NCBI GenBank assembly: GCA_009602735.1
Contig: WELA01001462.1
Location: 83,805-147,804 of the forward strand
From: Mesotaenium endlicherianum
Taxonomy: Eukaryota; Streptophyta; Zygnematophyceae; Zygnematales; Mesotaeniaceae
DNA length: 64,000 nucleotides
Reading direction: 5' to 3'
Shown: in pieces, positions 46,042 to 55,840 of the stretch
How the letters are laid out: each line of letters opens with the position of its first letter
Position numbering within the stretch: the first letter of the stretch is position 1
The notes under the pieces: generated by a model
What the model was told of the DNA's origin: nothing
Databases searched by the model: none
Seen by the model: the letters and a program-made list of their open reading frames with translations, nothing else
Program-made: the position numbers and the translations under genes

Positions 46042-46590
46042 TTTGATAAGTGGTACACTGACCTTGGCAAGAAATATTTTGTATTTATTGGCGAAAAGAA
46101 TAGCAATGAATAGCATATAATGACCGCGTTTGTACTAATCTAGAAGCTAACCTAGGAATCTAGCTAGTTTATAATATTATGATGGTCATACAATGGTCTA
46201 CCATGCTCCTACAAGGGAACATTATGGACCGATGAGGGTCATACTATGCTCGGCTTGGAATTTGTGGAACAGTTAACAACCCTTAGGCGTGCGTGGTGCG
46301 TGTGCGGGTGGGCGAGAGGCTGGTAATGCTAATGACTGCTTCTCGTTTGCTTGTGCAATAAAAAAAGTTATCGCGATACTGCGCCTCATATAGGTGCAGT
46401 CGCCGCCACTAGGGCGACAGTTACGCAACAGTTGCTTGCAGCTAATTGGCTGCGAGGAGATTGCTCTCGCAGTGCCACTTATCAAAATCTATTTTGAATA
46501 TTTTGAATATTACTTTGATAAGTGGTACACTGACCTTGGCAAGAAATATTTTGTAAATGTTGGCAAAAAGAATAGCAATGGAAAAGCATA
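46042..46590 (+). repeat. Direct repeat of about 76 bp flanking 0.4 kb of unique DNA
   Basis: Copies at 46042-46117 and 46514-46590 share TTTGATAAGTGGTACACTGACCTTGGCAAGAAATATTTTGTA and more, and both are open in one frame (FDKWYTDLGKKYFV...KKNSN). The second copy is preceded by an inverted CCACTTATCAAA (46475-46486) that pairs with its own TTTGATAAGTGG. The peptide ending NGKAYKC faintly resembles a BED-type zinc finger start; this is weak. Confidence 0.6.
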
Positions 46591-46625
46591 CAAGTGTAGG
46601 CTAGAACTATGTGTCAATGTCGCGA

Positions 46626-47620
46626 TCAGCGGCGATATTTGCGTCTAAACGCGACTGAAATTTGTGGCTGTGTATACTGCGTGGTTGCTTGATCATTTTC
46701 TAAGTCTATGGCCTTAGCGGCGTGGCAAAGTGCCCGCGGGAGATGTACAACGTAGGCAGCTTTTGCTTGTTCTGAGCGCCATCTTCCCATTTCTTGGAGT
46801 ACCCAATCAGGGACACCCGCATTGGCTGCTGCTGTGGCTGCCCCTTTACGTAAAGATTGTGTGCCGCATGTATGCATAGGGATGCCTACTGCGCCAAAGC
46901 ATTCCAGGCACCATTGGCGTACTTCCATGTAGCTAGGTGCTCGGCCAATCAGTGCGTGGGCGCGGTTGAATCCTTGGATCAAGTGATCTCTTGCGCCATG
47001 ACCCGGGATTTCGTCTAATAGTCGGTACAGAATGGCGACAGGGAACCATGTTCCCCCAATAATAAATAGGGTGGCAAATGACCCTTGTTGGCCAGGGTCG
47101 ATTTTGGAGTGAGGAATTTTAAGTCTAAGTGCCTCGGTATGCGGGTGTTCTTCGAATTGTATATCGCTGAGATTAATTTGGACTAGGTCTGACCAACGTA
47201 AAAGTGCATGGTACATAAACAACAAGGTAGCGGCTTTGATCATGTGGTGTGGTGGTGCACCGGGAAATGCAAACTTTTCCACGATTTCTCGAAGTTTGGT
47301 CGGTGCCAACGGCATCTTTGTTTCATATGGTTTCTCTAATAATCGGAAAGCAAATTTCATGAGGAGAGTGGCCATGGGGGAATCGGTAGGGTTGGGCAAG
47401 TGCGCTAATCTGTGGACGGCACTGATGGCCGCTAACGACAGTGTGAAGATATGCCGAGAGGCTTTCTGTGTGATCAGGTGGATGAATTACACTACAATTG
47501 TGTGTGTTTCGGCTGGGAGCAAGGCTTTCTGGTGTTGAGTGCGAATCGTTGCCAGTACGTGTCATACGTTTGCAGTGTCCGAGGGGCAAGGGCCGCTAGT
47601 GCCAAGTCGATCTGGCGTAT
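46626..47620 (-). pseudogene. Tyrosine recombinase of a DIRS-like retroelement
   Basis: On the minus strand, the N-terminal core-binding part (ALAPRTLQTYDTYWQRF, about 47540) is separated by a frameshift and a TAA near 47483 from a 258-residue catalytic part. The catalytic Arg lies in ALLRWSDL. The HxxR box reads TQSLRKG, so the His is replaced by Gln. The end has GRWRSEQAKAAYV with the Trp/Tyr region. DIRS elements use such a recombinase instead of an integrase. The broken frame and changed His make it inactive. Confidence 0.82.
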
Positions 47621-47670
47621 CTCTAGCTGTTTTTTTTGTTTGCTTGTTTGTTTGTTTGTTTGTCCGCCAA

Positions 47671-48100
47671 CTATCTGCGCACACAAGGGCTTGGTCTTAG
47701 TCGGAGGGCCAACATAGTGCAGAGTGGAATACCTTTCCCCCCAAATGCTCGCGTATCTTCTCCTACGGCTAGCACGTGTGTGCTGTACCCAATGATGGGT
47801 ACGCCTTTGATAAAACTTGTCCAACTCCGAGCGTCCTGGAGGAGGAGGGGCCACCGTACTGCTGCCCGCCAGTAAGGTACTATGATTGTGCACTCTGCGT
47901 GGCATCTGCATGCGTGCCGGATTGTGTGTGCTATGAGCTGAGGGGGGGGGAAACAATAGTTATTTTCCCCTTCCGAACTGACTGTGAACGTGTTGGTGCT
48001 TTCGGCACCTCTACAAAAAAAGCGAGTGTTGAACCGTGCGACTTTTCGATTAGCTGAGGTGGCAAAACGGTCCACGGAGAATGGACCCCACATGACAGGT
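47671..48100 (-). pseudogene. DIRS-like RNase H domain (3' end of RT ORF)
   Basis: The minus-strand frame contains WGPFSVDRFATSANRK, RFNTRFFCRGAE, GENNYCFPPP and IVPYWRAAVRWP, the characteristic RNase H segment following the RT in DIRS-type elements. It runs into the recombinase reading in another frame; overlapping RT and recombinase frames are typical for DIRS. Upstream of about 48100 the similarity ends in GC-rich tandem repeats, so RT proper is missing. Confidence 0.8.
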
Positions 48101-48762
48101 GGCAGGCCCCAGGCCTGCGCAGTCCGAACAGCCGAACCTGCGATCGGGCCCACCAACGGGTCCACCCAGCAGCCAACGCAGCCAGCGCAGGTGCCGACAC
48201 ACGCGCCCCTTGCGTACGCTGTCCTTCTGGCGCCAGCAGGGTTGCACAGTGCTTGTGCAGCGACAGGTGGCGCCCTAGCACGGGTCCGCTAATTAGCAAC
48301 TCCGGCTGCAACTTCAGCAGTTGTGCGAGTTACGGCCGGCCGCGCAGACGTGCGCAGTGTTGCGCACGAGCACGCAGCAACAAGACAGCCGCCCGCTTCT
48401 GGCTGCTGCTAGCAGCAGGTCCCAGCAGCCGCCACCACGTGTCACGCACACGCAAGCCGAGGTGCCAACTTACAACAGCGGCATGGCTTGGCGCACACGC
48501 CAACACCGGCCAGCGCCACAAACTACGCTGCGCACGTTCGACAGCAACGCAATCGGCACAGCTCCAGCAGCAGCTGCATACGCTAGTTGCACACACGCGC
48601 TGCCACATGGCACGCGCACGCAAGCCAGCACAGCGAGGTGCGCCCGGACAACCGCGGCCGGCATAGCCACGTGGGAGGAGGGATCTTGGACTGCGTTGCG
48701 CAGCCAGCTTGCAGTCTGGAGCCTCAATGACGCACCCAGGATGGCGCACAGCCAGGGCTTAA

Positions 48763-51206
48763 CACTAGATGGCCCACCAGAATACACACTTTTTGATGCA
48801 TCTACTACTTTTACTCTTGATTTTTTCCCACTACAATACCAATCCAAATTCTAAGTGCTCATATATTTGGAAGCCTTATATCACAATCTTGGGGATCACA
48901 CTTTTTAATTTGTAACCTGTTTTTTAGTTTAAGAAAAAAAATCGTAAAGAATGCAACCCAAAAATTTCTCGTGAAAACTGCAATTTTTGGTGCATCATAA
49001 ATCTAACCACAAAATGATCCACAGACTATGATTTTTGGCAGTACTGTGCATAAGGGTGATAAGTGGCTGCACAAAATTTCAAAGTCTTAAGAGAAGTATG
49101 GTGCACAATAGGTCTCAAATAAAGATTGCATCACATTTGATGCGCAAAAAAACATTGATGCAACAAGCGTTTTGGTACCTGCCTGAATTTCGCAGCACTT
49201 TCTGAAGTGCACTGTGGTCATGCTAGTCTTAAAAAATGCATACCACACAAGTGCTTTGACACCTTTTTGAGACTTATTTTTTTAATTTTAACTACACTTA
49301 ACGACTTAAATAAGTAAAATATTCACTTTTCAAGGGCAGAATCTGCAATATTTTCATTTCCAGAAAAACAAAAAATATAATCAAATACAGTCACATCAGC
49401 ACATGAGTCTCATACCCTCACAATCCTTATAGCTTTAGTACACATTTGATTGTAGCTTAAAACAGAATGCACAAGTTTCGTCGATATCTCGCCTAAATGT
49501 CTCTCTACTTCTTCTCTCTCTTTGGTCCAACATCAAGATGGGGGATCTCTCTGGTTGTAGGGTAGGTCTGGAAGCAAGGGGCGGCACACAAATAGACATT
49601 GCACTGCAAGCACTTGTAGTTCCTATACTAAGCTCTCTTCCTATTGGCACGATGCCCAAAAGTATCGACAATGCACACGACGCAATTATATCTCTTATCT
49701 ACCTCTGCTGGAAAGTGCCTGCCACTGAACCTACCTTCTCCTCTAGGCTCGGCTGCCACCACCCTTGTTGACACTCCACTAGACCCTGCTTCATTAGAGT
49801 CTGGAGGAAAGCAGGTTCTTTGTCTATTGTCTTTGAGATGAAAGAATTTTCTAATCTCTTTGAATCTATTTTTACTCATGAATCTGCCAAAACTAGGAAG
49901 TGTTATAGGTCCTTTCACACTCTTTTGCCAGTAACTCCTCAGTCTTGGCAGTCCATGCAAGCCCATAGCCATGGAAAACAACCATCTCCGTGTATGTGAC
50001 AAGAATCCAGCCTCTGACTGGATGCTGTGACGCATAATTGTTTGTCTCCAAGACAAGCTGCTGAAAAAATGCAATGGGCATAAATAGACAGAAGATCCCA
50101 AAGGGGCTCAAAGCTCTGAACCTCCCGTCTGGAATGCCTTGCAAGCCATGGTGATGTGTAGTACTAGGCTGCAGCAAGTCCACCTGGCAGGTTTCTCCGC
50201 GGGTCGGCTCTTTCCAATCCCATATTTCTTCATACTCCTCCTCCGCCTCCTCCTCCTCCAACATGGTGGGAGCAAGAGGCACCTCCTCTTCCTCCTCGGA
50301 AGACAAGCTGTCTTCCTCATCACTGATGTTGCTGCTCTCAGAGCCAGACACAGAGTCTATCATGGGCTCTTTTCCTTTTTTTGTTGTGAGAGGGGCCCTT
50401 CAAACATGAACTTACTCTGAGTAAAAGGAGCTGCTATCTTGTTTGACTCCACAAGCCGACCCCTCTTCCTTCTCTCAAATGAGGGCTGGCTATCATCTAT
50501 GCTAGATTGAGAACCCTGCTGTCCCATATCTAATTTTTGAGGCACCAAAGGGGTCTCAGACACTTGGAAAGATGACCTACGGTCATCTTGCTTCACAACC
50601 TCTTTTTCTGGTTCTTCCTCCTCATCTTTCCGCGAGTACACACCCTCACAAAATTCATGGAATGTCTTAGACTCTTTGCGAAGGTCCTCTCTCACGAAAG
50701 ACTCTAGAATCTCTGTTTACTCTTGTCATAGACAAAGTACACCTCGTACACACAACCCTCCTTCTTTTTCCCCACCACCCGCTTCTTCACCACTCCCTCT
50801 ATCAACAACTCATCCCAATAAGCATCAAACTTCTCTTTTGCCCATGCAGTACCGAAATGAGCAGCGGGAACCAAAATATTAGCGTCTAAAAGTGCGTCTA
50901 ATGAACATTCAGAGGCATCCATGGCGGACGAAAGCTCTCGAAGATGAAGGTTAGCCTTCTTTTCGGTTCGTTTTCTACATCGAAACTAAAATTAGCACCG
51001 TACAATAATGTGCACAACTTGTACGCGTTTCGTCGCTTTGACCTGTAGATTTAATTACGGACACTTGGCGGCATAGCCTATTCTTTAAGGCAAATTTCAA
51101 TAGAAAGTAATAAGTATCAAGAAAGATACAGAGGTAGCAAGGGGAGCAAGTAGATGCATCGGAATCTGTGAGTTGCATCATATTTGGTGCTCCGGGCCAT
51201 CTAGTG
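48763..51206 (-). mobile_element. piggyBac-superfamily DNA transposon 2
   Basis: The 2444 bp element begins CACTAGATGGCCC and ends GGGCCATCTAGTG, a 13 bp perfect inverted repeat. It is flanked by duplicated TTAA (48759-48762 and 51207-51210) inside the GC-rich array. The AT-rich interior contrasts with the GC-rich surroundings. It encodes a transposase relic on the minus strand. The first six terminal bases are the same as in piggyBac element 1. Confidence 0.93.
49480..50922 (-). pseudogene. piggyBac transposase 2, catalytic core deleted
   Basis: It starts MDASECSLDALLD at 50922, with an N-terminal module (VVKKRVVGKKKEG, YEVYFVYDKSK). Acidic segments follow (50695-50230), then the N-terminal piggyBac domain with FMSKNRFKEIRKFFH near 49870. 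The reading then passes straight to the C-terminal zinc ribbon (YNCVVC, CLQCNVYLC, about 49680-49560). The whole catalytic Asp region is missing. Stops and frameshifts lie near 50704, 50360 and 49960. It is a non-autonomous remnant. Confidence 0.82.
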
Positions 51207-52670
51207 TTAAGCCCTGGCTGCGCACAAAGCCCTAGCGCAAGCGCAAGTTGCGCTGCCGGGATCATGACGAATGCACGCGCCGAAGGGGGGGCACCACGAG
51301 GTCCAGTCAAAACAGCATTGCCCCTCGCCCTCGACGGACCAGCATCACGGCCAGTCTGCGCAAGGGGCAACTTGGAGGCGCCACTTGGCGACACGACAGC
51401 AGCGCAAAACGCTGCGCACAGCAGCGCAGTGCGCATCTGCACAGGCACTGAAGGAGGCGCATCTGCGCGACCAGCGCGGCCAGAAGAGCGCAACGACGGC
51501 CCTGCGATTGCGGCCTGCGCAATCCAGCACTCTTGGGACAGCGCAGCGCCACCTGGCAGCAACGCAGCGCCATCTGACGCACGTACAGCAGCCACAGCGC
51601 CCGACAGCGCAATCGGCACAGGTCTAGCAGCAGCTGCGCACAGCAGTTGCGTGTCCACATCAACACATGGCACGCGCACACGGCCCGGCACAGCAGGATG
51701 CGAACAAGCGGGCGCGGCCAGCATTCTCGCGTCAACAGCGGCACCCCAGACTGCGCTGCGCAGTCCGATTGCCGTTCGCATCCCCGACGACGCACCCAAA
51801 CCTGCGCACAGCCAAGGCTTAAATCCTGGCTGCGCACAAAACCCCGACGCATGCGCGACTTGCGTCTCCGAGTTCGCAACGTGCGCACGCGCCAAGGAGG
51901 GGGCGCCACGAGCTTTGTTCGGGGAAGCTGCACCCTACGCTCTTGACGGACCGGTGTCACGTCCAAGGGGTGCCAGAAGCAACCTGGAGGTGCCACGTGG
52001 CAACCCAGCGGCAGCGTCGCACACCGCGCACAGCAGCGAGAGGCACATTCGCGCACGCGCTGCTGGGAGCACATCTGCACAAACATCGCAGCCCAAGGAG
52101 CGCGTCGACAGCACCGCTCTAGCATGCGCCGCTGGTCTGCACCCCTGCATCAGCACAGCGCCCGCAGCAGCCGCACACAGCAGCTGCGTGCACACGTCGA
52201 CACGTATCACGCGCACATGCCCCGGCACAGCCACGTGCAATCTGGCGGATGCGACCCGCATTCCCGTGCAAGGGGGGGCGTCCCTACCTGCGCTGTGCAG
52301 CTCAATTGCCGGCCGGAGCTTTGACGATGCGCTCACAGCTGCGCACAACCAGGGCTTAAACCCTGACTGCGCACAAAACCCTAGAGCACACGCAATTCGC
52401 GCTGCCGGGGTCGCGACGAGCGCACGCATCGGGGGGGGGGGACGCCACAAGCTTCGCCCAAGCCAGCCGCACTCCACGTCACCTACGGACTGGCGTTACG
52501 ACCCGTCCGCCTCAGGAGCTATTTGGGGGCGCCACTTGGCAGCTCTGTAGCAGCCCCGGATGCTACGTACGACAACGCAGGGCGCGCTTGCGCACGCACG
52601 GCCGTTAGCGCATCTGCGCGACCAGCGCAGAAGGGGGGGCACAGCGACGGCGCTACAGCAGCGCCAGCGC

Positions 52671-52895
52671 TAGGTGACCGCCAGCGCCAGGTGCGTCAGC
52701 GCTAGTGCCAGTGCCAGCGCCAAGTGCGCCACCACCACCGCCAGCGCCAGTGCCAGCGCCAAGTGCGCCACCACCAGAACCAGCGCCAGCGCCAGGTGCG
52801 CCAGCGTTAGCGCCACTTGCAGCGCCAGCGCTAGGTTCGCCAGCGCCACCCGCGACCCCAGCGCCAGGTGCGCCAGCACCAACGCTAGCTTTTTG
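52671..52895. repeat. Short-period minisatellite (CCAGCGCCAGGTGCG-like)
   Basis: Irregular repeats of about 15 bases built from CAGCGCCA and AGTGCGCCA blocks. They give Gly/Ala- or Pro/Ala-rich frames in all phases on both strands, so no protein is proposed. Confidence 0.8.
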
Positions 52896-52959
52896 CGACG
52901 CATCCGGCTCCGTTGTTGCCACGCGTTGGGCTCTCTAGGCTAGGCACAAGATCGGCTAG

Positions 52960-54545
52960 GCACAAGCCCAGACCGGGTTGGACGCAGGTGCGTCCAAGGG
53001 CTTGCGCAGGTTCGGCCCAGACTTGCTCCGCACCTTGGCAACGCCATTTCCGCCACAACCGTCACACGCTCCGCAGCCTGCAACTATTGTCGCCTGCTGC
53101 GCCAGCACGCTATCACTTGGCAGCAGCTCAGCAGCTGTTAGCGCATCCCGTGAGCGCACGCTCGTAGTAGCTGCAAGCTGGCCAGCGATCGCGCACAAGC
53201 GCGACGGACCAGACCAGGGACGCCGCGTTGAGGAGGCACCGTGCCTTCCTTGCTCCTTCCACGTGCTAGAGACGCGGACAGCGTCAGCTGCGTCCGTACC
53301 TCACGCGCTCAACTTGCCGATGACGACGGTGCAGCTCAGCGTTTTGGTCATCTCGCTGGCGCTGCACCGCATGCCAGCGATCTCCTTCGCCGACCTTGGA
53401 GTGACGCTGGAGGCAGCCAGGCAGGCAGCCCAGCTGTTGCTACAGCCACGCGGTGCCGGTCTACGCATCGCTTCCGGCAACGTCCGACGCCGTTGCCGCA
53501 GTGCTCCTCGCGCCTGCACGCCCTCCGCACGAGCGCGGGCTGATCATCAGTCCCAACGTCACCCTTTTGGATATTGCGCAGGGTATTGTCCTCGTCAACA
53601 CGCGGGCACCGCAGCGCATCATGTTTGACACGGGTGCGCAGTCGGTCCTCATTAGCCTTAGCTTTTGTCAGCTGGGTCTCTCAACCGCCGACCTGGAGGA
53701 GTTGCCCACGCGGATCAACATCGCGACGGGCACTTCAGAGTTTGTCACTGGGCGCACGCGACTAGCCCTCCGCTTCACTTTCCGCCCAGGGACTGCGGAT
53801 GAGACGACCATCCATCGACATGCACTCGTCATCCGCCGCGGGACCTTTGACGTACTGTTGGAGCAGGTCGTTCTCTTCCCCATCGGTGCCGCTATTGATA
53901 ACTGGGCAGAGCGCGTTCACTATCGGCCAAAATGGCGCACGGGAGGTAGCCGCACTGCCTCTTTGCCGCTCGACATCGTGGATCGGCGTCCCGCTGCCAC
54001 TGCACTCTATGGCTTCATGGCATCTGACGACGACATGACCACTAATGAAGACCTGCTGCAGCTCTAGGATGAAGAGCCAAAGTTATCTAGAGCGGAGCTG
54101 CATCTCACGCCAATAGATCAAGCCACTATTCTGCCTCAGGTAGAAAGTCCAGGGCGGCTTGCAGCAGCAGGGCAGACGGTGACAGCCGCAGTGCAAGAGA
54201 CGCCAGCAGCAGGACAAGAGGTGACCTCAGCTGTTTTTACTTGGAAGCTGGGGGGGACACTCATGCTGAGAGGCGCAAATACACGTTTTCACTAAACCAC
54301 ACGAAGAACTGTGGTCCGGGCCACCTTCCAAACCTTGACTTGCAGGTTCGTCCCCGCGACGCGCGGCCGCCCAAGACTTGGGCATCCCCCATCTGCTACA
54401 CTCCTAGCCACGAGGCCCAGACGCGGCTATGCAACAGCTGCAACATCGGCTTCCACATCGGCGACCATTGTGGGCCCAAGTGCCAGTTGAAGACAATATT
54501 TGCTGCGGCTGCGTTGAGCAAGCACTAGGCAGCGATTACAGCTCA
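52960..54545 (+). pseudogene. Element D: protease and PHD-like end of an A-related gypsy element, pol missing
   Basis: A spacer segment (LALHRMPAISFADLG, about 53355) matches the corresponding part of element A. An intact retropepsin site RIMFDTGAQSVLIS (about 53620) and a second LLEQVVLFPIGAAIDNW segment follow in an open frame of about 200 codons ending at 54067. After a short degenerate stretch, 54290-54520 reads HLPNLDLQVRPRD and then CNSCNIGFHIGDHC, homologous to the integrase end and finger of element A. Methyltransferase, RT, RNase H and integrase core are absent. A polypurine tract AGGGGAGGA near 54567 precedes the LTR. Confidence 0.72.
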
Positions 54546-54587
54546 TCAATTGGAGGCTGAGAGCTAGGGGAGGATTTAAAATATTTG

Positions 54588-55708
54588 ACAGCTGACTCTC
54601 ATTTTGGCCTTACGGCCACCTGCATTTCCGTTTCAAGTGCCGCAAAGCCTGCTTGCCTACTTTTGTGTTGCTAATGCCAATTGGACGCACCCGACCCCGT
54701 AATGCACGACAGCCGTCATGACTCATTAGGTCGGGGCCGTCGCACTAAATTGAGCTACACGTGTGCCAACCATCAACCTAAGAAAGCCAACTTTGACTTG
54801 ACTTTACGCATCCATATATTGACCTTTTCTAAATTTGCAAAGTGCTGAAATGTAGCGCGTCAAGTCATCTTCCGAATGGCACTGGTTTCGCGTCATTTGA
54901 TCAAGTATCAAGCGAGATATTAGCAATCTAGTCCGTGCCACCAACCGGCCCCTAGCGAAATTTCACCAAGGGCCAACTTGTGATTTCAATGTGCCCAAAA
55001 GTCACACTTGTTGGCTATTCGTGACCCCAAGGACCCCTAGCTTTATGTGCACAAATCCACAAGTTCCCTAGCATACATATACCTTGCATGTAGTAATATA
55101 TGTGCATCATTGAAGCTATAACTTGGTGATCGCATCACCTATTCCTAGAGGAAGCTTCCTCAAGCTTCAAATCTACCTTCGAGGCATAATCTAGGTAGCA
55201 TTGGTCTAGGTAAGCTCCACCAATGAGAAGCATTTAGCATATTCTTAAATCTAGTTTTTCATTGGATTAAGTAGTAACTAGTCTATTTAAGCGCTAGCAC
55301 AATAGGTACATATCTGTGTGTGCAAAGGTAGATTTTAGATGAAGACTATATGCATTGAATCCGCGCCTAACCTGCCAGGTTCTCAGGAGTATAAGCAGTA
55401 GAGATGTCCCTAGTGAGACTTATATTAAGAAGTCCAATTATGCCAGCTGGAAGCCACAGAGTTATCAGTAAAGCTTACACTTTTATCTCTGGTGTTTTTT
55501 AGGACCACTGAGTCTCTCTCTTGTGAAGAGCAAGGCCTCCTGGCTTCCAGTCACTTGAAGAACTTCACAAGTGGTGAGCAAAGTCACAGCTTAAACCTTG
55601 CCATAGGACTACTCTTGAAGATCATGATTTGCTTCCCGTGATCTTTTGGGCCAGACTTCAATAGTTGTTTTCCAACAGTCTTGAGGTGCTCACTCTGGAA
55701 AAATCAAG
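54588..55708 (+). repeat. Element D LTR
   Basis: It starts TTTGACAGCTGACTCTC after the polypurine tract and runs about 1.1 kb until the same start sequence recurs. It contains a TATA (55347) 30 bases upstream of AGGTTCTCAGGAGT (55377), closely resembling the promoter/start motif of the A and B LTRs. Exact ends are uncertain. Confidence 0.65.
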
Positions 55709-55840
55709 ACATTTGACAGCTGACTCTCTTTTTGGCCTTAAGGCCACCTGCATTTCCGTTTCCATTGCCGTAAAGCTTGCTTGCCTACTTTTGTGTTGCT
55801 TATGCCGATAGGACGCACCCGACCCCATAATGCACGACAT
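55709..55840 (+). repeat. Second, truncated copy of the element D LTR start
   Basis: TTTGACAGCTGACTCTC...CATAATGCACGACAT repeats about 130 bases of 54588-54720 with a few substitutions, then diverges. It directly abuts the first copy. Confidence 0.75.

Larger units (their letters stand above)
48170..52670 (+). repeat. GC-rich tandem array, units of about 0.53-0.62 kb, split by a piggyBac element
   Basis: Units end with a CGCACAGCCA(A/G)GGCTTAA-type junction at about 48762/51207, 51826 and 52362. Each begins CCCTG(G/A)CTGCGCACAAA(G/A)CCC and shares internal blocks such as CAGCGCAATCGGCACAG and CATGGCACGCGCAC. The array stays open in one plus-strand frame across 51168-52550 (about 460 codons; Ala/Ser/Thr/Arg-rich, recurrent QGLNP(G/D)CAQN). 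This may be an expanded coding repeat of element D or a satellite. Long open frames on both strands reflect base composition, so translation is doubtful. Confidence 0.7.

Noticed and set aside
48253-53200. Many long overlapping frames on both strands in the GC-rich array and minisatellite.
   Set aside because: Frames are open in several phases at once because of base composition and repeat structure. None has a recognised domain, so only the repeat is annotated.
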